Counted from the first letter of the stretch, positions 1 to 6,979 are shown. The stretch is 7,033 nt of DNA from Treponema sp. (GCA_009776715.1 WRNF01000043.1:2346-9378), one strand, 5' to 3'. The notes: generated from the sequence alone by a model not told the origin. Made by a program: numbers and translations.

Positions 1-834
1 GAAGCGCTTGGCGGTGGCGATGAAGCGCTGCCTCTTGTTCCCCTGGTGGAATTTAGCCATAATGCCAGCCTTATTCATGATGACATTGAAGACAATTCTG
101 TTGAACGCCGCGGCAAGCCTGCTATCCATATAACTTATGGCATTGACACTGCAATTAACAGCGGTTCTTTTCTTTTCTTTTTGTCGCTTGCCTGTATTGA
201 CAGATGGCCTGCGGCTCAGTCCAGTAAGGCAAGGGTGTATAAATTATGGGCAAGTTATATGCGGAAACTTCATTTGGGGCAGGCGATGGATATATATTGG
301 CACCGAAATTTTGATCAGGATTTGAGCATAGAGAAGTATTACACAATGTGTAATTTAAAAACAGGCTGTCTTGCCCGTTTCGCCGCCGAGCTGGGTTCTG
401 TTGCCGCATCTATTGCAGGCGCGGCGTATGTTCCTGCTGAATGTATTGGGAATGCTGCGGAAAAACTTGGCGTTGGTTTTCAAATTCTGGATGATGTTAA
501 AAATTTGACTGTCGGCATTCCGGGAAAAAGACGCGGCGATGACATTGTTGAAAGGAAAAAAAGCCTGCCTGTTTTATTGCTGCTGCATCATTTCCCGGAA
601 AAAAAGGAATTGGTGCGGCAATGTTTTATTGCAGCAAATGCCGGCGGTGTTGATGTGCCGGAGGTGGAAACATTGATACAGGCCATGTATTCTGCCGGTG
701 TTTTAACACAGGCGGAAGATATAGGCAAAGCGCTTATAGCCGAATCCCGCGATGCCTTTTTTACATCCGAATGTTCCTTAACCAATGCAGAAGGACGCAG
801 TCTTCTTGTAGGCTTAATTAATTATTTGAGGTAA
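1..834 (+). CDS. Trans-isoprenyl diphosphate synthase, GGPP synthase-like (5' partial)
   Basis: The enzyme condenses isopentenyl diphosphate onto allylic diphosphates to make a C15-C20 or longer prenyl diphosphate in the cytoplasm. The reading frame is open from base 1, so the start lies upstream. I see 277 residues where the family usually has about 300-340, so roughly 50 N-terminal residues, including the GKxxR substrate motif, are missing. The first Asp-rich motif, DDIED, is at residues 27-31 of the visible part and is followed by RRG (36-38). GQAMD is at 93-97 and KTG at 120-122. The second Asp-rich motif is DDVKN (164-168), followed by GDDIVERKKSLP with its conserved Lys. The DDxxN form and the HNASL, DDIEDNS and MDIYW strings resemble eukaryotic GGPP synthases. 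Ala and Ser at -5 and -4 before DDxxD, in place of aromatics, argue for a product longer than C15 (inference). A GTG at 46 is an internal codon, not a start. It is probably co-transcribed with the DUF151 gene 3 bp downstream. The family call is secure; the exact product is not. Confidence 0.93.
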   Translation, partial: EALGGGDEALPLVPLVEFSHNASLIHDDIEDNSVERRGKPAIHITYGIDTAINSGSFLFFLSLACIDRWPAAQSSKARVYKLWASYMRKLHLGQAMDIYWHRNFDQDLSIEKYYTMCNLKTGCLARFAAELGSVAASIAGAAYVPAECIGNAAEKLGVGFQILDDVKNLTVGIPGKRRGDDIVERKKSLPVLLLLHHFPEKKELVRQCFIAANAGGVDVPEVETLIQAMYSAGVLTQAEDIGKALIAESRDAFFTSECSLTNAEGRSLLVGLINYLR

Positions 835-837
835 ATA

Positions 838-1488
838 ATGAAAAAAATGCTGCCCGTTGAAATTTGGACAATTGTCCGCACAAACGAAGGGAATGCAGTT
901 CTGCTGCGTCCTTTTGACAAAGACCTTGTTGTTCCGGTTTTTGTCGGACAAAATGAAATCCAGTCGATTCTAATCGGCAAAGACGGCATTACTTTGCCCC
1001 GGCCTTTAACCCACGACCTCCTCCTCAACCTGCTTGCAAGCCAGGAACTTGTGCTTGACCGCGTGGAAATTAATGAACTAAAAAATGACATTTTCCATGC
1101 GCGCCTAATCATTACCGGCGGAAATTATTCCGAAGAAAATCCGCTATTGCTTGATTGCCGGCCTTCGGATGCGCTCGGTCTTGCAACACGCAGGGGATGC
1201 CCCGCCCTGGTATCTGCCGATATTATTAAAAAAACCGGCATCCCTCTTTCCCTGTTCATTGATGTGTTAAAAAACAGCGACAGTACAGAATCCGGCGGTA
1301 AAAAAAATATTTCAGTAAATAAAAAAGAATTTTCTCCAAAAGAATCTTTTCTTAAAGAATATTCTCCTATTGAAGAAAAACGCCGTAATTTGATAAAAAA
1401 ACTTAACGCTGCAGTGGAATGTGAAGAATACGAAGAAGCTGCAAAAATTAGGGATCTGTTAAAAACAATTGAAGGGGATCTTGTATGA
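838..1488 (+). CDS. DUF151/bifunctional nuclease-domain protein with C-terminal UVR motif
   Basis: The 216-residue cytoplasmic protein has two parts. Residues about 5-132 match the BFN/DUF151 fold, with the hallmark strings LPRPLTHDLL (53-62) and DCRPSDALGLATR (106-118). Residues about 179-212 form a UVR motif (EEKRRNLIKKL, then EEYEEAAKIRDLLK), the helical hairpin used by UvrB and UvrC to contact each other. A Lys/Ser-rich linker (about 145-178) joins them. Family knowledge: a plant member was reported to have DNase and RNase activity, but the role of the bacterial proteins is poorly known. A UVR motif points to protein contact, possibly with a repair or Clp-type partner (inference). GAGG at 828-831 sits 6 nt before ATG 838, which fixes this start over the ATG at 847. 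It begins 3 bp after the prenyl synthase stop and overlaps the next gene by ATGA (1485-1488), so translational coupling is likely. Confidence 0.9.
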   Translation: MKKMLPVEIWTIVRTNEGNAVLLRPFDKDLVVPVFVGQNEIQSILIGKDGITLPRPLTHDLLLNLLASQELVLDRVEINELKNDIFHARLIITGGNYSEENPLLLDCRPSDALGLATRRGCPALVSADIIKKTGIPLSLFIDVLKNSDSTESGGKKNISVNKKEFSPKESFLKEYSPIEEKRRNLIKKLNAAVECEEYEEAAKIRDLLKTIEGDLV

Positions 1489-2432
1489 AAAAAAAATATA
1501 GCGTAATGTTGTTGCTGTTTGTTTTTTTTAGCAAATATGCCTTTGCCCAAAATTCAGGAATATCGGCAAACGGCGAATTGGTATTGCAGGCATTGCAGAA
1601 CAGTTTCCCAAATAAGGTAAGCGATGTGGTTTTTACTGATAATGACTGGACCGTTAAGGTAGGAGGCGAAACCTTTTATTGGGCGGGAGGCAGGCTGCTT
1701 CCAAAATCGGAAAAAAACAATATTGATTCCTACAGTCCGTATATGTTTTATTTAGTTCCCGATAAAGCTGCCGCTCCCAGTACTTTTTCGCCGCAATTTA
1801 TTGAAAGTTTACGCAGCCGGGGTTCCACAGATGCCCGGCGCGAACGAAAAGATACTCACCGGGAATTTCACGCAAAATTATACGGAGCCTCCGATAAAGA
1901 TGGGATTGAAGCATTGATTGAAAAGGCAGATTTTCTTGGTTTTAAGGTTTCTGTGCATATAGACATTATCGAGGCGCTCGAACGCCTTGACAAAGAAATT
2001 AGAAAACTGACCGGAGCGAAGGATTTTATTTCCTCGCTTGGAAGCATCGCAGGGTATAACTGGCGGGAAATATCCGGAACACAGCGAATGAGTTACCATA
2101 GCTGGGGCCTTGCGATTGACATACAGCCGAAAAAGCTGGAAGGCAAAGCAATTTACTGGTTATGGGAACAGGGGCGGAACAAGGACTGGATGCTTGTGCC
2201 GCTTGAAAAACGCTGGAGTCCTCCCGAAGCGGTAATACGGGCTTTTGAGCGCGAAGGATTTATCTGGGGCGGGAAATGGCCTTTGTATGACAATATGCAC
2301 TTTGAGTACAGGCCGGAACTGCATGAATTAAACCGCTTGCTTGCCGTTAATCCCATTTCAAACACCGACAATAACAGTTCCAGCATAGACCTGCATCATA
2401 TTTACCCCGAACCCTTAATTGCCAATAATTAA
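1485..2432 (+). CDS. Secreted M15-family zinc peptidase (LD/DD-peptidase type)
   Basis: This 315-residue exported protein probably cuts peptide stems of peptidoglycan. It starts with a Sec signal peptide (KKK, then a hydrophobic core) with a likely cleavage after AFA at residue 21, so it should act in the periplasm. The M15 domain is at the C-terminus. SYHSWGLAID (203-212) supplies the zinc ligands His205 and Asp212, and DNMHFE (269-274) supplies the third ligand His272. Asp269 sits where phage T5 L-alanyl-D-glutamate endopeptidase has its catalytic Asp. FIWGGKW (259-265) is typical of the Peptidase_M15_4 subgroup. Residues about 25-170 belong to no domain I recognise. They contain a beta-rich start with FYWAGGR and then a charged helical stretch. 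AAGGGG at 1472-1477 lies 7 nt before the ATG, inside the upstream gene, and the two genes overlap by 4 bp. The fold and export are clear; the bond cut (LD-endopeptidase or DD-carboxypeptidase) is not. Confidence 0.9.
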   Translation: MKKKYSVMLLLFVFFSKYAFAQNSGISANGELVLQALQNSFPNKVSDVVFTDNDWTVKVGGETFYWAGGRLLPKSEKNNIDSYSPYMFYLVPDKAAAPSTFSPQFIESLRSRGSTDARRERKDTHREFHAKLYGASDKDGIEALIEKADFLGFKVSVHIDIIEALERLDKEIRKLTGAKDFISSLGSIAGYNWREISGTQRMSYHSWGLAIDIQPKKLEGKAIYWLWEQGRNKDWMLVPLEKRWSPPEAVIRAFEREGFIWGGKWPLYDNMHFEYRPELHELNRLLAVNPISNTDNNSSSIDLHHIYPEPLIANN

Positions 2433-2450
2433 TAAACATTTTTTATTTTC

Positions 2451-2457
2451 AAGGAGG
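2451..2457 (+). promoter_or_regulatory. Strong Shine-Dalgarno site that sets the start of the giant surface protein
   Basis: AAGGAGG is a full match to the anti-SD core. It stands 8 nt before ATG 2466, an ideal distance, but only 2 nt before the in-frame TTG at 2460. This is why the start is placed at 2466. It is the strongest ribosome site in the window; the two upstream genes have only GAGG and AAGGGG. Confidence 0.85.
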
Positions 2458-2465
2458 AATTGTAC

Positions 2466-5400
2466 ATGAAAAACATCAATTTAACAAAACCACCGGTTTA
2501 TGATACGCTTAAAAAAAGTTTCCATTCTTCATTAGCGCCATTGCTCATTGCTATTTACTCATTACTCATTTGTAACTGCGATCTCTTCAACAACTCAAAA
2601 GACCCTCATTTTATTAAAAAAATTGACGAGGAAATTGCCTGGGCGAATGCCGCAAAACTGAACGTTGCCGTGGCGGTTCCTTCGGGATGGGGAATAAGCC
2701 CTCAACTTGCCGGGTGCAAAGATGCGGTGCGGACAAATGAAAGCCCGCGCAAGGGCTATACTTTCAATGTGGAATTTACGCCGAATGCCGGATACGGCTT
2801 CATTGAATGGCTTGCGTTTAACAGCAGCACATATTCATTGCAAGCGGTGCTGGATATGGAGAATTTTGAAGAGGCCAAAAGTAAATCGCTTAACGGGCAG
2901 GGCGTTGATATAACAGACCCTGAAGAAACGTATACAGGGGCATTTGCCTCGACCGTCAAGATAAATGTTAATGCGCCGGTAATGCTGATTCCCTATTGCG
3001 ACATGCGCCCCCGGCTTGAACGGCGTACTAATCCGCCGCTAAATCCTATTTCAACTCTGTTCCCCAGAAATCAGACTATTAACCTGTGGTTTACCATGCC
3101 CATCAAACAGGAAACTGTTTTGGGAAATATACGCATTAGTGCTGTACACTCAAGCGATGAGAACCGCTTCGGAAAGAAAACCGGTGAGCTGTTTGGCGAA
3201 AATGGGGATATTACTGATTATTTTGGGATTAATTTTCCTTCTGCCAACCGCATTGACCTTACGCCTCTGGACAGCGCGGAGTATCCTGTTGACGATCTTG
3301 CGCTGCTTGGAATCACTGTTGAAGTTGGGCCTGGCATAGAAAGCGCAAACGAAATTCCGATGGGAGTAATAGAAACAATAACGTACCAGACAGGCATACA
3401 ACAAGCTCAAAAAGCCTACAAGCCGGGTTTAATATCCGTAAGCCGAACAGCGGCAAGCGGCTACTTTGATGACACAATCCCCTGGAACCGCCCCGACATA
3501 GACCGGCGTTTTAACCAGATTGCAACAGGGCAGAATAATTACAATACTGCTTACATAAAATTTAGCGTAACGCCGCCTGCGGATGCGCCGTCTCAAACTC
3601 CTAACCGCATAACAGTAATCGAAAAGCTCATTCTTAGCCTGCGCGGCTTTAATGCAAGCGGCGCAGAAGAATATGAGTACAAAACCTCGGACAGTGAAGT
3701 AAGCTACAATATTGGTACAGGTGAATACACCATCACCCATAAAATTGAAACCGCCTCATCCGGCATTATCCAGCTTTTGGCGCTACCCTGGTATTTCGAT
3801 GATGATGAGGCATTGCGTATCCTTCCGCTGATGCCGGAAAATGCCGCTGCCGCTTATCACTTTGTTACCATTGTGATGGACACCGAAGCCCCTGATTTTA
3901 TTACACTTAACGCTCTCAATGCAAGCCTAAGCCCCCACGCTTCGCAGAATGAGGGAGTCCTGATATACGGGCAGACAACGCCCCTGACCTTGACACTTGG
4001 CGGCTTGCGAGACCTTGCAGACAACGGAAGCGAAGGCGGCATACTTTCTTCGTACAGCCTGCCCTGGACCATGGATCCCCTGAACGAACTTTTCTGGTAT
4101 GCGCAAATCGGAGAAGATAATCAGCCTGGAAAAATCTCAAGCGAACGGCTTAACATAAATGACGCTATGCCGCCAAACAACCAGTGGATGGCGGATGATA
4201 TTTCTACGCTGGAATTGGAACCGCCCTATTCAATATATGTTAAATTTGAAGACCGCATGGGCAATGCAACAGAATGGAAGGAAACCGGTTTTAAGATAAA
4301 GTATTCAGACGAAGATATTAACAGCGTGTCCGATATTAAAGCTGTATGTAATACAGCGGGAAATATGATTACGGTAAGCTGGAGCGCGCCTTTAAGCTAT
4401 CAATATCCTGAGCTGGTGATCCGCACATACAGTACCGGCACTTACGGAGACTCCTTTGAAAGCGAGCGGCGCATTGATTTTAACAAGGAAAAAGCCAATG
4501 GCTACAGTTTTACCGTCCCCCAGATAAATACAGAGCAGGTTTTGGAAGGCGAAGCCGTGTCAGGGATATACGGCTATGAAATAAGCGTTATTACGCATAA
4601 CGTCGCGGGTAATCCGCTTACCGGTCCTGTCTGGGTTTATAACATTCCCGATATGGCAACAACAGGAAGCGGAGAAGGGGAACAAAGCAATACTGTGCGG
4701 CTTACCAGCAGCAACATAGACGAAGTACCAGTCTCTGGCAGCGGCACAAGCGGGAAGAATTATGTGCTTACACGGGACATAACGATTACAGGAACTTGGA
4801 CACCCATAGGCAGCAGCACAAACGCTTTTCAGGGGAATTTTTACGGCAACGGGCATACCATTACATTCAGCGGCAGTTTTGACACCAGTGTAAATTACGC
4901 AGGCATCTTTGGCTATATTAGCGGGGCTCAAATAAGGGATTTGTCTGTGTATTACCCTGCCGAAGTTAATGCGGATCATAGTTTGACTACAGGCGGGCTG
5001 GCGGCTTATGCCCTGGAGGAATCTGAAATAAGGAATTGCATTGTCGGCGGTCCTGCAACAGCAGCGCTTAAAGTTACCAGCGATTCCACAGAAGCTGTGT
5101 ATCTTGGAGGAATGGTTGGTAGAATGGGGCGTATGACCGCCATATCACACTCTTATGCTTATTTAAATATTGCATTACAGCATGATGGAAGCGGGGATGC
5201 TTTTACAGGAGGGCTTGTAGGGGATAATAGCCCAGGCGAAACAATTAGTAAATATGACTGGTTTGCCTTTAATAATATTTATTCTGCCGGGGAAATTATT
5301 TGCAAAAAAAATAATACGCAGGGAGATATTTATGCCGGAGGAATTGTAGGGTATTTGAATAATTATACATCATATAGCAGGCAAGATACAGGAGCGTTAT

Positions 5401-6941
5401 CAAATGCAGTTTACTCTGGAAGCCTTGAAATTGAAAGAAATTCTTCTGGAATAGTAACCGGAAATCTATATGCTGGAGGTTTTTCTGGATACGCAAAAGG
5501 CAGTGTTTATGATTGTAAAATAATAGAAACCTTTTTATTGAATGTAGAGGGCGATAATTCGAAAAATGTATATACCGGAGGTATAATAGGTTTCTCCGAT
5601 GCTAGTGAATTGGTAAATATTATTGTTCAAGGTGAAATAAAGGTAAGCAGTGCGGGTAGTATTTATGCCGGAGGTCTGGAAGGATTTTATAACGGGGGTA
5701 GTGTTTATAATAGTATTTCTGAAAACGGTAGTATCAGCGTAACATCATTAAGTTCCGGAACAGAAATTTATTTAGGCGGTGTTGTAGGATACGCTTTAGA
5801 TGGCTGGTTTACTGATTGTCATTCTCTGTATAATTATAATGTTAGTGCAATTCCAATGAATGGCTGTACTGTTAAAATTGGAGGTTTTGCAGGCGTTTTA
5901 AAACAAAGTTTTACGGAAGAATGCAGCCGGACAGGCTGGGTAAGTATTTCTTCTACAAATAGTGATGTGTATTTAGGAGGTTTTACAGGTACTTTAGAAG
6001 CTGGAGATTGGTGGGCGAGACTTTATAAATGCTCTGTTTCTCACTACGGCGGATTATCTTATCAATCTTTAAGTAATGGGAATATGTATATAGGAGGGCT
6101 TGTTGGTTATTCCGAAGGTGCACAATATACAACTGTGATTAACCAATGTCAGGTTAATTATAGTTCCGATTCAAATTATATTTATAATTTAACAGTTACA
6201 AACAGTTCAACTACAAAAAAAGAACTCTACACAGGAGGGCTTGTGGGTTATTCTTATTGTACCGATATTGAAGAGTCTTTTGCAAATTTAAATATTACTG
6301 TATCTGGAAATAATAATACAGATAAATACACAGGCGGAATTTCAGGCTATTTGGAAGAAGGTTCTATCAAAAACTGTTATGTAAAATGTGTTATAGGTGT
6401 AAGTTACTCTGTTTCCATGGGCGGTGTTAGCGGTAAAATAAAAGACAGTATTGTTCAGCATAATATATCATTAGGTTCTGTTTTTTGCGGTACTGGAGTA
6501 GCCGGATTAGATATTAACTCAGGCGGCATTGTAGGTGAAACTGAAAGCAGCGCAATATCCGGAAACATTGCATTGGTTTCTAATGTTGTTGCATCCGGTA
6601 ATACAGATGTTACCAAGACTGCGGCAAGGATATATGCCTCTCCTGCAAGCGGCGGTGGAACTAATAATTTTGCACTAAAAACAATGACGCTTGGAACTTC
6701 ATCATCTTTCTCCTGGAATTTTAATACTGATGTTGCCCTGCCTACCACTTCAAACGATCCTGATTCCCCAAACGGCAAAGACGCAGATCTAAGCGACTTG
6801 GTTAATATCAATTTCTGGCTTGACGAAAACGGTCTGGCGTTTAACAGGAAAGAAGGCGTAGGCGGTATTGAGGGGATGGAAAACATCTGGGACTTTAGCA
6901 CGCTTACGGGCAGGGGCTACCCGGCGCTGGCGTGGGAGTGA
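2466..6941 (+). CDS. Giant predicted surface lipoprotein/adhesin: Ig-like, FN3-like and 16 GLUG-type repeats
   Basis: The protein has 1491 residues from ATG 2466. Residues 16-38 form a hydrophobic export signal ending in LLICNCD. Cys38 after Asn (or Cys36) could be a relaxed spirochaetal lipobox cysteine, so lipidation is plausible but not certain. In order I see: WANAAKLNV and a GYGFIEW-type segment like InlB-B/Flg_new repeats (about 50-120); a Big_5-like Ig segment (NPPLNPISTLFPRNQTINLWF onset, about 185-300); Ig-like stretches with the VMDTEAP and FEDRMGNATEW signatures (about 320-615); a probable FN3-like domain (about 620-730, ITVSWSAP); a Gly/Ser/Glu linker; WTPIG and GNGHTITF opening a GLUG-type beta-solenoid (about 760-1360); and a cap with IWDFSTLTGRGYPALAW at the C-terminus. 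Family knowledge: GLUG proteins are extracellular and often adhesive. No catalytic motif is visible. It lies 33 bp after the M15 gene, so it is probably read through from the same transcript. GC falls sharply inside the repeat array. The exact ligand and role are unknown. Confidence 0.88.
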   Translation: MKNINLTKPPVYDTLKKSFHSSLAPLLIAIYSLLICNCDLFNNSKDPHFIKKIDEEIAWANAAKLNVAVAVPSGWGISPQLAGCKDAVRTNESPRKGYTFNVEFTPNAGYGFIEWLAFNSSTYSLQAVLDMENFEEAKSKSLNGQGVDITDPEETYTGAFASTVKINVNAPVMLIPYCDMRPRLERRTNPPLNPISTLFPRNQTINLWFTMPIKQETVLGNIRISAVHSSDENRFGKKTGELFGENGDITDYFGINFPSANRIDLTPLDSAEYPVDDLALLGITVEVGPGIESANEIPMGVIETITYQTGIQQAQKAYKPGLISVSRTAASGYFDDTIPWNRPDIDRRFNQIATGQNNYNTAYIKFSVTPPADAPSQTPNRITVIEKLILSLRGFNASGAEEYEYKTSDSEVSYNIGTGEYTITHKIETASSGIIQLLALPWYFDDDEALRILPLMPENAAAAYHFVTIVMDTEAPDFITLNALNASLSPHASQNEGVLIYGQTTPLTLTLGGLRDLADNGSEGGILSSYSLPWTMDPLNELFWYAQIGEDNQPGKISSERLNINDAMPPNNQWMADDISTLELEPPYSIYVKFEDRMGNATEWKETGFKIKYSDEDINSVSDIKAVCNTAGNMITVSWSAPLSYQYPELVIRTYSTGTYGDSFESERRIDFNKEKANGYSFTVPQINTEQVLEGEAVSGIYGYEISVITHNVAGNPLTGPVWVYNIPDMATTGSGEGEQSNTVRLTSSNIDEVPVSGSGTSGKNYVLTRDITITGTWTPIGSSTNAFQGNFYGNGHTITFSGSFDTSVNYAGIFGYISGAQIRDLSVYYPAEVNADHSLTTGGLAAYALEESEIRNCIVGGPATAALKVTSDSTEAVYLGGMVGRMGRMTAISHSYAYLNIALQHDGSGDAFTGGLVGDNSPGETISKYDWFAFNNIYSAGEIICKKNNTQGDIYAGGIVGYLNNYTSYSRQDTGALSNAVYSGSLEIERNSSGIVTGNLYAGGFSGYAKGSVYDCKIIETFLLNVEGDNSKNVYTGGIIGFSDASELVNIIVQGEIKVSSAGSIYAGGLEGFYNGGSVYNSISENGSISVTSLSSGTEIYLGGVVGYALDGWFTDCHSLYNYNVSAIPMNGCTVKIGGFAGVLKQSFTEECSRTGWVSISSTNSDVYLGGFTGTLEAGDWWARLYKCSVSHYGGLSYQSLSNGNMYIGGLVGYSEGAQYTTVINQCQVNYSSDSNYIYNLTVTNSSTTKKELYTGGLVGYSYCTDIEESFANLNITVSGNNNTDKYTGGISGYLEEGSIKNCYVKCVIGVSYSVSMGGVSGKIKDSIVQHNISLGSVFCGTGVAGLDINSGGIVGETESSAISGNIALVSNVVASGNTDVTKTAARIYASPASGGGTNNFALKTMTLGTSSSFSWNFNTDVALPTTSNDPDSPNGKDADLSDLVNINFWLDENGLAFNRKEGVGGIEGMENIWDFSTLTGRGYPALAWE
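2539..2573 (+). repeat. Five degenerate tandem heptanucleotides in the signal-sequence region
   Basis: Units read CATTGCT, CATTGCT, ATTTACT, CATTACT and CATTTGT. The first two are identical and the others differ by a few bases. They encode the hydrophobic LLIAIYSLLI core of the export signal. Because the unit length is not a multiple of three, gain or loss of one unit would shift the reading frame just after translation begins. Confidence 0.7.
4893..6560 (+). repeat. Array of 16 GLUG-type repeat units within the surface protein gene
   Basis: Each unit centres on a [YFN]-x-G-G-[LIVFM]-x-G-[YFx] core, often followed by a short turn and a Cys-containing strand. The second Gly of each core (Gly of AGIFG in the first) begins at 4902, 4995, 5109, 5211, 5340, 5478, 5580, 5673, 5778, 5883, 5979, 6096, 6237, 6336, 6423 and 6525. 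Spacing is 29-47 residues, with most units 31-39. The first unit (YAGIFGY) and second (TGGLAAY) are the most divergent. Such units are expected to stack as coils of a right-handed beta-helix (inference from the GLUG family). Confidence 0.85.
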
Positions 6942-6962
6942 GATTGGGGGAAAAGCAATTGC

Positions 6963-6979
6963 GTAACCTCTTGCGTTAC
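6963..6979 (+). terminator. Weak hairpin after the surface protein gene; possible terminator
   Basis: GTAAC at 6963-6967 pairs with GTTAC at 6975-6979 around a 7-nt loop, 22 bases after the stop codon. The stem is only 5 bp and is followed by TTTGGG rather than a clean T run, so an efficient intrinsic terminator is doubtful. It is the only candidate 3' end signal in the window. Confidence 0.2.

Noticed and set aside
46..48. GTG at 46 as the start of the prenyl synthase
   Set aside because: The frame is open to base 1 and the upstream codons encode family-typical residues (EALGGG through PLVPLV). No ribosome site precedes the GTG, so the gene is simply cut by the window edge.
1125..1550. Reverse-strand open frame of 141 codons across the DUF151/M15 junction
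   Set aside because: It opposes two genes with clear family motifs, and its Phe/Ser-rich content comes from the A-rich forward strand.
2431..2447. AATAAA/TTTATT inverted repeat between the M15 and surface protein genes as a terminator
   Set aside because: The stem is six A:T pairs with no GC and a 5-nt loop. It would be too unstable to end transcription, and it overlaps the stop codon.
2460..2465. TTG at 2460 as the start of the giant surface protein
   Set aside because: It is only 2 nt after AAGGAGG, too close for initiation. ATG 2466 is at the ideal 8-nt distance and costs only two residues.
4560..4979. Reverse-strand open frame of 139 codons opposite the surface protein
   Set aside because: It lies wholly inside a well-supported gene, has low-complexity Cys/Ala-rich sequence with no recognisable motif, and shows no ribosome site of note.
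4893..6560. CRISPR-like or non-coding repeat array
   Set aside because: The repetition is at protein level, with irregular 29-47 residue spacing and an intact reading frame. There are no uniform direct repeats or spacers.
6455..6901. Reverse-strand open frame of 148 codons opposite the C-terminal cap
   Set aside because: The forward frame carries the GLUG and WDF...GYPALAW signatures here. The reverse translation is Pro/Ser-rich with no domain, as expected of an antisense shadow.
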